51,284 nt of DNA, taken from the NCBI RefSeq assembly GCF_024704835.1, contig NZ_JAMXBE010000012.1:155484-206767 (forward strand), in the 5' to 3' direction. The notes beneath the pieces were generated by a model, which searched no databases, had not been told where the DNA came from, and worked only from the letters and a program-made list of their open reading frames with translations. Position 1 is the first letter of the stretch, and each line of letters opens with the position of its first letter. This document shows, piece after piece, positions 36,652-44,095 of the stretch. This stretch comes from Parapedobacter tibetensis. Lineage in GTDB: Bacteria; Bacteroidota; Bacteroidia; Sphingobacteriales; Sphingobacteriaceae. A program made the position numbers and the translations under genes.

Positions 36652-36728
36652 TCATTCCACCCCCGCAATTATACTGAAAACCTACGCGGATATAAGTCAC
36701 GCATTAAGACAACATTTCAACCATACTA

Positions 36729-36751
36729 ACTTAGCTTTTGCAAAGCTAAGT
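36729..36751 (+). terminator. Perfect hairpin after the dehydratase-GT genes
   Basis: ACTTAGCTTT and AAAGCTAAGT form a perfect 10-bp stem with a 3-nt loop. There is no U-tract after it. It is probably a 3'-end stem of the dehydratase-GT transcript, although a regulatory role cannot be excluded. Confidence 0.45.
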
Positions 36752-36893
36752 AATGGTAATCGCCATGAATATATTGACACAGGCTAAACATAGTCTAAAA
36801 TACCTGATTACAGGGATTTTTTCTACAAAATAACCTTCGATACTTGATATATATAATATTGACTACCAAAGCTTCAGCAAGAACCCCATAGCT

Positions 36894-36924
36894 TGTCAGT
36901 TTTGACAGTTTAGTGGTCAGTTTT
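36894..36924 (+). promoter_or_regulatory. Operator A of the RiPP locus
   Basis: TGTCA-GTTT-TGACA (36894-36907) is a palindrome. GTCAGTTTT at 36895 recurs at 36916, exactly 21 bp on. The same layout is found at 38305-38334. A further GACAGTTT lies at 36904. The 21-bp period fits an AraC-type regulator. Confidence 0.65.
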
Positions 36925-36941
36925 ATACCATTATTCATAAG

Positions 36942-36949
36942 TAGTTTTA
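36942..36949 (+). promoter_or_regulatory. -7 box of promoter A
   Basis: TAGTTTTA differs from the consensus TAnnTTTG only in the final base. It begins 18 bp after the end of the second operator half-site, the same distance as at promoter B. It points towards the AraC-type regulator gene. Confidence 0.5.
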
Positions 36950-37325
36950 ACAATACAAAAATAATCAAGTTAAAAAACCCAATATGATAATCAAGTTATT
37001 AAAAAACACTTGGAAACATGAAGTTTTGAGGATTTGACATCACATTAGGTAATGATGCTGACAAAATAAAATTAGGGCAGCAGGTGGTTTGTGGTGTATA
37101 GGCAGCAGGTTTCTTTCCTCATCAAAAAATTGACAAATGCTTAATCTATTAGAGATGTTAGCGTAAAGGATTTTACGCAAGCTTGGAAAGTAAAACACCA
37201 ATTGAAACAACCACACAACACAAAAAGAGTTTTCTTAAATCAATACACAGGACACCAAACCATTAAATGAATAAGGAGTAGCGAACAAAAATGTAGAACA
37301 ACATCATCACATCACAAACAAGCTT

Positions 37326-37976
37326 ATGGATAGCCAAAATACCCTTACAGACTTGAGATCATCAGACACCCTGTTGAAATTGGTCGACAGCATTAAGAAC
37401 CCGCTGTCATCCATTATAGCAGCCAATGACGTAGCTACTAAACGAACCCGGAATCATCATTCCCATAAGACAGCAGCAGAGGTGACTTTACAAAACAGCA
37501 AGATGATTGCAGATTTAATCGATGAAGTTGTTAAACATGCTTCAACGCGCCACGTTCAAAAACAGGCTCCGTTGATATTTGAATTGTATGAAACGCTCCC
37601 TCACGTCCAGGCTATGTGTTCGGATAGCATTGACCCCAAAAAGATTTCCAAGACCGATCAAACCTGGCTAATGAATTTGGAACATGTAGTTTTCGAAGAG
37701 ATAAAGAAAAGCCAAATCAACTTGTTTAGCTTGGCATTCGAAGTCTCCGTAAGTGAACGTCAATTGCACCGTAATATCAAGAAATTCCTTTCCCTAACAC
37801 CAAACAAATACATACGGATATTAAAGTTGCATAAAGCTAAAAATCTGCTAGAAGATTATGCGTATAGGACGATAGCAGAAGTAGCCTATGCCGTAGGTTT
37901 TAGTGATACTTATTATTTTTCAAAAATGTTCCACAACCAGTATGGTATCATGCCCAGGGAGTTGCTTCCCAAATAG
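37326..37976 (+). CDS. AraC-type transcriptional regulator with HisKA-like N-terminus
   Basis: The 216-residue product ends in a two-part AraC helix-turn-helix (LFSLAFEVSVSERQLHRNIKKF and RTIAEVAYAVGFSDTYYFSKMF, residues about 132-203). The N-terminal 75 residues (LVDSIKNPLSSIIAANDVA, then LQNSKMIADLIDEVV) resemble the HisKA dimerisation helices of HTCS sensors. Asp21 stands where the phospho-acceptor His would be, and no HATPase or receiver domain is present. This looks like a shortened HTCS. It lies downstream of operator A and is the obvious regulator of the peptide locus. Confidence 0.85.
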   Translation: MDSQNTLTDLRSSDTLLKLVDSIKNPLSSIIAANDVATKRTRNHHSHKTAAEVTLQNSKMIADLIDEVVKHASTRHVQKQAPLIFELYETLPHVQAMCSDSIDPKKISKTDQTWLMNLEHVVFEEIKKSQINLFSLAFEVSVSERQLHRNIKKFLSLTPNKYIRILKLHKAKNLLEDYAYRTIAEVAYAVGFSDTYYFSKMFHNQYGIMPRELLPK

Positions 37977-37995
37977 GTAGGACTAAAGGCAACTC

Positions 37996-38253
37996 GTGCA
38001 TTCAGCTTTGGAACTGACAAAAAGACAACGGCAAAGCCAACAATTGATCGCCTATCTGATTAAGGTTTGTTGGAAAAACCCAACCTTTAAAAAGCGGTTT
38101 ATTGCATCCCCCGTAGAGACCATTGAAAAAGTAACCGGCAAGCCAAGCCATTTGCCGGAAGGAATGCGGGTAGTAGTGGAAGATCAGTCCGATTCTTCAA
38201 TCATCTATTTAAACATCCCAGCAAAACCACCCGGTATTTCTATGCTCAAATAA
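37996..38253 (+). CDS. Leader-only NHLP paralogue without cleavage site or core
   Basis: The 85-residue product starts with GTG (37996); alternatively TTG at 38008 would give ELTKRQRQ, lining up with the start of precursor 1 (ELTKEQK). It aligns along the whole NHLP leader (FIASPVETIEKVTGKP, LPEGMRVVVEDQSDSS, IIYLNIPAKP). It then stops at PPGISMLK, lacking the acidic ELTEEQLE helix, the Gly-Gly site and any core. It cannot yield a peptide product by itself. It could regulate or bind the exporter or modifying enzymes as a free leader, or be a decaying precursor. Confidence 0.75.
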   Translation: MHSALELTKRQRQSQQLIAYLIKVCWKNPTFKKRFIASPVETIEKVTGKPSHLPEGMRVVVEDQSDSSIIYLNIPAKPPGISMLK

Positions 38254-38304
38254 AAGCTTCGGTTACCGAAGCAAACCATTAAAGTCACTACCATATATCG
38301 TATT

Positions 38305-38334
38305 TGTCAGTTTTGACAGGTTTCTTGACAGTTT
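38305..38334 (+). promoter_or_regulatory. Operator B of the RiPP export operon
   Basis: TGTCA-GTTT-TGACA (38305-38318) is identical to operator A. GTCAGTTT (38306) and GACAGTTT (38327) are 21 bp apart, as in operator A. It precedes the export gene run and would co-regulate it with promoter A. Confidence 0.7.
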
Positions 38335-38352
38335 CACATTCGCTTATCTACC

Positions 38353-38360
38353 TACATTTG
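38353..38360 (+). promoter_or_regulatory. -7 box of promoter B
   Basis: TACATTTG is a perfect match to the Bacteroidota -7 consensus TAnnTTTG. It begins 18 bp after the second operator half-site. Transcription would start about 55 nt before the cyclic-nucleotide-binding-fold gene. Confidence 0.65.
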
Positions 38361-38421
38361 AATGGAGTAAAAAACGGTTATGGTATCGTAACCCCTTTGG
38401 AAATCATTAACATGGAGACGA

Positions 38422-38943
38422 ATGAAACGCGTACTTTTTTTATTAGGCCAACTGAATGATCTGGACATCGAATGGATGATCAACAACGGTCATAAAGCAT
38501 CCGTAAAAGCCGGGGATGTATTGATCCACAGGGATGAGGAGATTGAAAATCTTTACATCGTACTCGCTGGACAACTCTCCATCCGAGACGGTATTACCAA
38601 CATTAATGAGATTGCTACAGTTGGCGCAGGTGAGATTTTAGGAGAAATGTCCTTTTTGGAAACCAGGCCTCCATCTGTATCCGTAATGGCAACGGTGCCC
38701 TGCGAAGTCTATGCGATTTCCCGTACGTTGATCGCTGAACGCATGCAACTCGATATCCAGTTTAGAGCCAATTTCTATTATGCACTGGCACTCTTTCTAT
38801 CCAATAGGTTGCGTAAAACCACGGACCAATTGGGATACGGCATACCAGAAGAAGCAGACCTCATAGACCATAACATTCTTGAAGGTGTCGCACAAGCAGG
38901 GGCTAGGTTTGACCAGATCCTAAAGAAATTCGCTGAGGTATAA
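38422..38943 (+). CDS. Cyclic-nucleotide-binding-fold protein of the NHLM export operon
   Basis: The 173-residue product is a single CNB domain (VKAGDVLIHRDEEIENLYIVLAGQLSI, residues about 28-54) without a DNA-binding domain. The phosphate-binding cassette is GEMSFLETRPPSVSVMA (74-90). At the position where cAMP receptors usually have Arg contacting the cyclic phosphate there is Pro84, so cAMP binding may be weak or lost. Stand-alone CNB proteins commonly accompany NHLM exporters. An adenylate cyclase gene lies at the end of the same gene run. Confidence 0.85.
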   Translation: MKRVLFLLGQLNDLDIEWMINNGHKASVKAGDVLIHRDEEIENLYIVLAGQLSIRDGITNINEIATVGAGEILGEMSFLETRPPSVSVMATVPCEVYAISRTLIAERMQLDIQFRANFYYALALFLSNRLRKTTDQLGYGIPEEADLIDHNILEGVAQAGARFDQILKKFAEV

Positions 38944-39004
38944 TAAGCTGGATCACTCCTTTTTTACGGTAAGAATAGGTGTTCACCTTACGCCAAACCA
39001 CGTT

Positions 39005-40582
39005 ATGAATTTGAAAACAGGTATACACTTTTGCATCTTTTTATTGGTTTTACCATTTGGTACGTTTGGCCAGTCGGCTATTGAGGGAGATTTAATCATG
39101 CTATCCGAATTGACGTTATCAAAGAGTCCACTTATCCAAAGAAATGCGTTGGAAATCGACCAAGCTGAGGCCAATCTGCGTACACAACGGAGCACTTTCG
39201 ATTATCAGTTGTCATCTGGTATCAATGCCAGCAGGAACAACCTTACACCTTTTAATGCAGATCCACGTCAGCAATTTTTGACGTCCAATTTAAAAACCAA
39301 TAACCTTGATTTCTATGTGGCCATGCAAAAAAAGCTACGCACTGGGATGGTAGCCGATATTAGCACTAATTACTCTCGGGTATATGACAACTTCCCATTC
39401 AACACATACAATGAAGAGGTAGGGCCAAATGTTTCAGACCATGCTACATCGACTACCCTTTCCCTTACACAGCCTTTATTAAGGGGCAACAGTGTAAAGG
39501 TAAACACCGCATTTGAAAACGCTGCCAAACTGGATGTGGAAAGCGCTTATCAAAATTTCGAATTAAATGGGGCTTTTGAAGTGCTGCAGATGGGAACAAC
39601 CTACTGGCAGTATTTGGGAGCATTCAGAAGTTTGGAAATCTTCCGGGAAAACGAAGACCGGGTCAGAAATGTCCTGGAAATCACCCAAGAACTCGTTAAA
39701 GCGGATAAAAAACCGGCAAGTGACCTCGTGCAAATCAAGGCCGACCTCGCTGAGCAGGAACGGCAGACAACTGTGGCTCTTCAAAACTTGTACAACGCAC
39801 GGGTAAATTTGGGTAGGGCCATCGGGCTAAACGAGGCACAAAGTAGATCCATAGGAAATCCTACAAATGACTTTCCAGCCATTGTAGCGTCACGATTCAA
39901 TGAAGAGGTCGACGTTGAATCTATGATGGCATTGGCCAGGAACCGTAGAAGTGACATCCAAGCATTTCAAAATACTCAAGATGCCCTAGCACTTCAGCTT
40001 TCAGCCACTAAGAATGCCGTGTTGCCGATATTGGACCTAGCTGGCTTTTATACCTATGGAGGAGCGGCTGTAGGTGGTGGCGTGGATCGCTTTTTTAACA
40101 CGTTTGGAAACAGGCAAGGACGCAACCACATAATAGGCCTAAGCCTTACATTTTCATTGCCGGTCAACAATAATTTAGCCCTCGCCAATCTAGCAAAAAG
40201 CAAAATCGCCTTGACCGACCAGAACATATCCTATGAAAATCTATTGAGAAACATCGATTTGAATGTTAGCATCGCATTAAACAACCTTGAAAACAGCGTG
40301 TCGATACTTGAAAAAGCTAAAGAAACACTGGAATACTACCAAGAGGTATTCGACAATGAGCAGGTAAGGTTCCAGAATGGTCTGACCACCCTACTGAACC
40401 TCATTTTGTTTCAAGAGCGCCTGACCTTCGCGCAATTGGAATACCTAACGGCACAACAGCAATTTGCTGTATCCATCATCAATCTTCGATATGAAACCGG
40501 CACACTCATTTCGATGAAGGCAGGCAAAGAAATACAATCGATTGAACGAACAGCATTTTATACAATACCTAGTATTCATTAA
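39005..40582 (+). CDS. TolC-family outer-membrane efflux protein
   Basis: The 525-residue product has a signal peptide (LPFGTFGQ) and two repeats of long coiled-coil helices and barrel strands (SLTQPLLRGNSVKVN near 160, TFSLPVNNNLALANLAKSKIAL near 380). ITQELVKADKKPASDLVQIKADLAEQER is the typical helical hairpin. It forms the exit duct for the peptide exporter. It lies 61 bp after the CNB gene and 12 bp before the adaptor gene. Confidence 0.93.
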   Translation: MNLKTGIHFCIFLLVLPFGTFGQSAIEGDLIMLSELTLSKSPLIQRNALEIDQAEANLRTQRSTFDYQLSSGINASRNNLTPFNADPRQQFLTSNLKTNNLDFYVAMQKKLRTGMVADISTNYSRVYDNFPFNTYNEEVGPNVSDHATSTTLSLTQPLLRGNSVKVNTAFENAAKLDVESAYQNFELNGAFEVLQMGTTYWQYLGAFRSLEIFRENEDRVRNVLEITQELVKADKKPASDLVQIKADLAEQERQTTVALQNLYNARVNLGRAIGLNEAQSRSIGNPTNDFPAIVASRFNEEVDVESMMALARNRRSDIQAFQNTQDALALQLSATKNAVLPILDLAGFYTYGGAAVGGGVDRFFNTFGNRQGRNHIIGLSLTFSLPVNNNLALANLAKSKIALTDQNISYENLLRNIDLNVSIALNNLENSVSILEKAKETLEYYQEVFDNEQVRFQNGLTTLLNLILFQERLTFAQLEYLTAQQQFAVSIINLRYETGTLISMKAGKEIQSIERTAFYTIPSIH

Positions 40583-40594
40583 AACGATAGCGGT

Positions 40595-41854
40595 ATGTCT
40601 ACACCATTTTTTAGAAAAGCGGCATTGGAAAAACTCTCCACACCAGAGAAATTGGACCAACTGATCAAAGTCACCGAGCCGAGGGCTTGGGTTACCCTCA
40701 CAGCCATCGCCGTTCTTTTAGCGACAGCAATTGCGTGGTCGTTTTGGGGGAACGTAAAAACCAAACTTAACGTGGTAGGCGTATTGTTGGGCGGTGAAGT
40801 TCATGAAGTGGTGTCTACATCGCAAGGCCAACTCATCAGTTTGAAAGTGAAGATCGGTGACCAAGTCAAGGAGGGTGACGTCATTGCCAAGATCGAACAA
40901 CCGCAAATATCCCAGCAAATCGAGGAAGCCAAAGCACTCTTGGTTGAGCAGCAGTTTGAATTGGAGCGGTTGAAATCCTTTGGGTCACAAGATTCCAAGT
41001 TGCAAAATGAATTTATCCGCCAACAGCAATCAAGTATCCAATTGCAAATCGGAACCCAAAGAAAGACACTGGAATTTCTCAGAAATCAGCTCGATACCGA
41101 AAAAGACCTACTCAAGAAGGGGTTGATTACCACCTCCCAAGTAATCAATACAGAACAGCAGATTGAAGGAGCCATCAACCAAATCGAGAACTTAAAAGCG
41201 CAATCAGCACAAACTTCTTCACAAAAACTAAACCTGGATTTTGATTCTGGCCAGCGAGTCAACTTAGTCAAACAGCGTATTGCACAAACCGAAAGGAATA
41301 TTGAGCAGCTACTGGAGCGATACGACATACAATCCAACATAAAAAGCCCTTATAAAGGCGAAGTAGTAGAAGTGTTGACCGATGCAGGGATCATGGTGGC
41401 ACAAGGGGCACCGTTGTTCAAACTCAAAAATCAGGATGAACTTACAGGTGATTTGCGCGGGGTACTTTATATACCGTCTCAGGATGGGAAAAAAATAAAA
41501 GTTGGCATGGAAGCATTGGTAGCGCCGTCAACCATACAACCTCAAGATTTCGGGTTCATGAAGGGTACGGTTACCTATGTATCGGATTTTCCGATTACCC
41601 AAAAAGGCATGATGACTTCGGTCAAAAATGACCAATTGGTTCAAAGCCTATTGGGGGTAGGAGCGCCGTTTGAAGTTCATGTAAAATTTGAAAAAGACAC
41701 CGCCGCTTATAGCGGTTTTCGATGGACTTCAGCTAATGGCCCCAAAGTGCAAATCAAAGAGGGCACATCATGCCTGGGAAAGGTAACCGTCAAATCAGAA
41801 CCGCCCATTACCATTGTTGTTCCAGCGCTTAAGAAATTCTTTGATCTATATTAA
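40595..41854 (+). CDS. HlyD-type membrane-fusion protein (NHLM secretion adaptor)
   Basis: The 419-residue product has an N-terminal membrane helix (AWVTLTAIAVLLATAIAWSFW near 30-50). It has split lipoyl motifs (VVSTSQGQLISLKVKIGDQVKEGDVIAKIEQPQ near 72-103, and IKSPYKGEVVEVLTDAGIMVAQGAPLFKLK near 248-276) and a long coiled coil between. It bridges the ABC exporter and TolC. It is 12 bp before the peptidase-exporter gene. Confidence 0.93.
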   Translation: MSTPFFRKAALEKLSTPEKLDQLIKVTEPRAWVTLTAIAVLLATAIAWSFWGNVKTKLNVVGVLLGGEVHEVVSTSQGQLISLKVKIGDQVKEGDVIAKIEQPQISQQIEEAKALLVEQQFELERLKSFGSQDSKLQNEFIRQQQSSIQLQIGTQRKTLEFLRNQLDTEKDLLKKGLITTSQVINTEQQIEGAINQIENLKAQSAQTSSQKLNLDFDSGQRVNLVKQRIAQTERNIEQLLERYDIQSNIKSPYKGEVVEVLTDAGIMVAQGAPLFKLKNQDELTGDLRGVLYIPSQDGKKIKVGMEALVAPSTIQPQDFGFMKGTVTYVSDFPITQKGMMTSVKNDQLVQSLLGVGAPFEVHVKFEKDTAAYSGFRWTSANGPKVQIKEGTSCLGKVTVKSEPPITIVVPALKKFFDLY

Positions 41855-41866
41855 ATACCGCTAAAC

Positions 41867-44086
41867 ATGATAAGTAATGTCTTGAAGCTTAAGAAACATG
41901 GCCATCGCGTAAAGACACCGACGGTACTCCAAATGGAAGCCGTTGAATGCGGTGCAGCAGCATTGAGTATCATGCTAGGGTATTTCGGCAAATTTGTCCC
42001 TTTGGAAAAATTGCGAATTGCTTGTGGCGTTTCCAGAGATGGCCTCAAAGCTACCAACCTATTAAAAGCTGCCAGGGAGTACGGATTGGAAGCCAAAGGT
42101 TATGCCAAGTCCATTGAGAAGCTCAAGGAAATGGAGATGCCTGCTATCGTTTTTTGGAATTTCAATCATTTCCTAGTCATTGAAGGGTTTACAAAAGATA
42201 AAGTCTACCTGAGTGACCCTGCACAAGGACGGTATCAGGTCAGCCATCAAGAATTTGACGAAGCGTTTACCGGTGTTGTAATGACCTTCAAACCCGGCGA
42301 GGGGTTTGAAAAAGGAAATGAAAAGACTGGTTTAATACCATCCTTAGCTACCCGGATTTCCAGTTCCAAATCAAGTGTTATTTTCATTATCCTGGCTAGC
42401 TTATTTTTGGTTATCCCGGGGCTCATCATCCCCTCATTTACCCAAGTTTTTATCGATCGGTATTTGGTCAATCAAGTTACTGGGTTTGTGATGCCATTAC
42501 TGTTGGTCATGGGTGGCATTCTGTTAATCAATTCAGCTTTGGTATACATTCAGCAATACTATCTACTCCGATTGGAAACCAAGCTTGCCTTAACCACCTC
42601 CAGTAAATTCCTGTGGCATGTATTCCACTTGCCCATTGCCTTCTTCACGCAACGATACAGCAGCGAAATTGGCAATAGGGTAACACTAAACGACAAGGTG
42701 GCGAGGCTCCTGAGTGGTGAGCTTGCCACGGCATTCCTGAATGTCATTGTTGTAATTTTTTACGCCATGTTGATGTTTTCATACGATGTGGTCCTAACCA
42801 CGATAGGCATTGCAATGGCGGCCATTAATGTCTTTGCTTTAAGACTTGTCTCAAGAGCGCGAAAAGACGGCAACCGGCGTCTCATCAATGAAAATGGCAA
42901 GCTGCTCGGCACCACCACCTCTGGAATAAGTATGATAGAGACCTTGAAGGCCTCCGGGAGAGAAAATGATTTCTTCATGAATTGGGCTGGTTACCTAGCC
43001 AAGGTAATCAATGCACAGCAGGAATTGGGCTGGCTGACCATCAAATTGAATATTATCCCGCCATTGCTCACCTCGTTGACCACAACCTTGGTTTTGGGCA
43101 TTGGTGCGATGCGCGTGATGGATGGCCATATGACACTGGGTATGCTGGTCGCCTTCCTGTACCTGATGAACAACTTCATTCGTCCCGTCAACCAACTGGT
43201 CTCTGTTGGCAGTTTACTGCAAGAGACCGACGGCGACATGAACCGGATCGATGATGTCTTGAATTATGGGATATCAGAGGAGTTTACCCAGCAAGAGCAC
43301 TCAAACCCTATAGATACAACAGCAAACGAACAGCGCGAAGAAGAAGCAGCTGAAAGCACCGCTAAACTTATCGGGCATGTAGAAATCAGAGACCTGTCTT
43401 TTGGTTACACGACAACGATGCCCGCGTTGATAGCCGATTTTAATTTGACACTAAAGCCGGGCCGTAGGGTAGCATTGGTTGGCGGTTCCGGCAGTGGAAA
43501 GTCTACCATTGCACGCTTGGTAGCCGGCCTCTATACCCCGTGGTCAGGATCGATACGATTCGATGGGAAGGCAAGGACCGATATCCCGCGACATTTCGTC
43601 AATGAATCCGTGGCAGTTATTGATCAAGAGGTATTAATGTTTAAGGGTACTGTAGCAGAAAACATTTCCTTTTGGGACACCAAAATGCCGGAAAGCCAGA
43701 TCATAAAATCTGCCCATGATGCTGCGATCCACGAAACCATAGCCGCCCGGCACAGTGCCTATGATAGCGAAGTGGCCGAACGTGGCACAAACTTCAGTGG
43801 TGGACAACGCCAGCGGCTGGAAATCGCCAGAGCACTCTCGCTCAACCCATCGGTTTTGATCATGGATGAAGCAACCAGTGCACTAGACCCTACATCGGAA
43901 AAATCGGTCATGGACAATATCAAAAGAAGAGGCTGCACTTGCCTGATTGTGGCACATCGACTAAGTACGATCAAGGATTGCGATGAAATCATCGTGCTGA
44001 AATTCGGAAAGATTGTAGAACGGGGAACACATACTGAATTGCTAGCCCAAAACGGGCTGTATGCCGATTTGATCAGTTCAAAATAA
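41867..44086 (+). CDS. NHLM peptidase-containing ABC exporter (C39 domain)
   Basis: The 739-residue product starts with a C39 leader peptidase: Cys28 in QMEAVECGAAAL, His101 in WNFNHFLVIEG and Asp117 in LSDPAQG. A six-helix membrane domain follows (about 165-450), then an ABC ATPase with Walker A GGSGSGKST near 538, signature FSGGQRQRLEIARAL near 643 and Walker B VLIMDEATSALD. It should cut precursors after the Gly-Gly site and export the core. It is 10 bp before the second exporter gene. Confidence 0.96.
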   Translation: MISNVLKLKKHGHRVKTPTVLQMEAVECGAAALSIMLGYFGKFVPLEKLRIACGVSRDGLKATNLLKAAREYGLEAKGYAKSIEKLKEMEMPAIVFWNFNHFLVIEGFTKDKVYLSDPAQGRYQVSHQEFDEAFTGVVMTFKPGEGFEKGNEKTGLIPSLATRISSSKSSVIFIILASLFLVIPGLIIPSFTQVFIDRYLVNQVTGFVMPLLLVMGGILLINSALVYIQQYYLLRLETKLALTTSSKFLWHVFHLPIAFFTQRYSSEIGNRVTLNDKVARLLSGELATAFLNVIVVIFYAMLMFSYDVVLTTIGIAMAAINVFALRLVSRARKDGNRRLINENGKLLGTTTSGISMIETLKASGRENDFFMNWAGYLAKVINAQQELGWLTIKLNIIPPLLTSLTTTLVLGIGAMRVMDGHMTLGMLVAFLYLMNNFIRPVNQLVSVGSLLQETDGDMNRIDDVLNYGISEEFTQQEHSNPIDTTANEQREEEAAESTAKLIGHVEIRDLSFGYTTTMPALIADFNLTLKPGRRVALVGGSGSGKSTIARLVAGLYTPWSGSIRFDGKARTDIPRHFVNESVAVIDQEVLMFKGTVAENISFWDTKMPESQIIKSAHDAAIHETIAARHSAYDSEVAERGTNFSGGQRQRLEIARALSLNPSVLIMDEATSALDPTSEKSVMDNIKRRGCTCLIVAHRLSTIKDCDEIIVLKFGKIVERGTHTELLAQNGLYADLISSK

Positions 44087-44095
44087 TATCAGCGT

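Larger units (their letters stand above)
36558..37325. other. 0.77-kb non-coding stretch inside the RiPP locus
   Basis: No gene was recognised. It contains the possible core remnant (36574-36651), the hairpin 36729-36751, operator/promoter A (36894-36949), a 17-codon ORF (36984-37037, probably spurious) and a direct repeat GGCAGCAGGT at 37076-37085 and 37101-37110 (25-bp period). From the predicted promoter to the AraC gene the leader would be about 370 nt long, long enough to hold a regulatory RNA or a deleted gene. Confidence 0.6.

Noticed and set aside
36984-37037. 17-codon ORF MIIKLLKNTWKHEVLRI in the non-coding stretch
   Set aside because: It is short and AT-driven with no leader, cleavage site or conservation evidence. 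Probably chance.
36894-38334. LytTR-type reading of the G[AT]CAGTTT repeats
   Set aside because: LytTR sites also use repeats about 21 bp apart, but no LytTR regulator is encoded in the window whereas an AraC-type regulator lies between the two sites.
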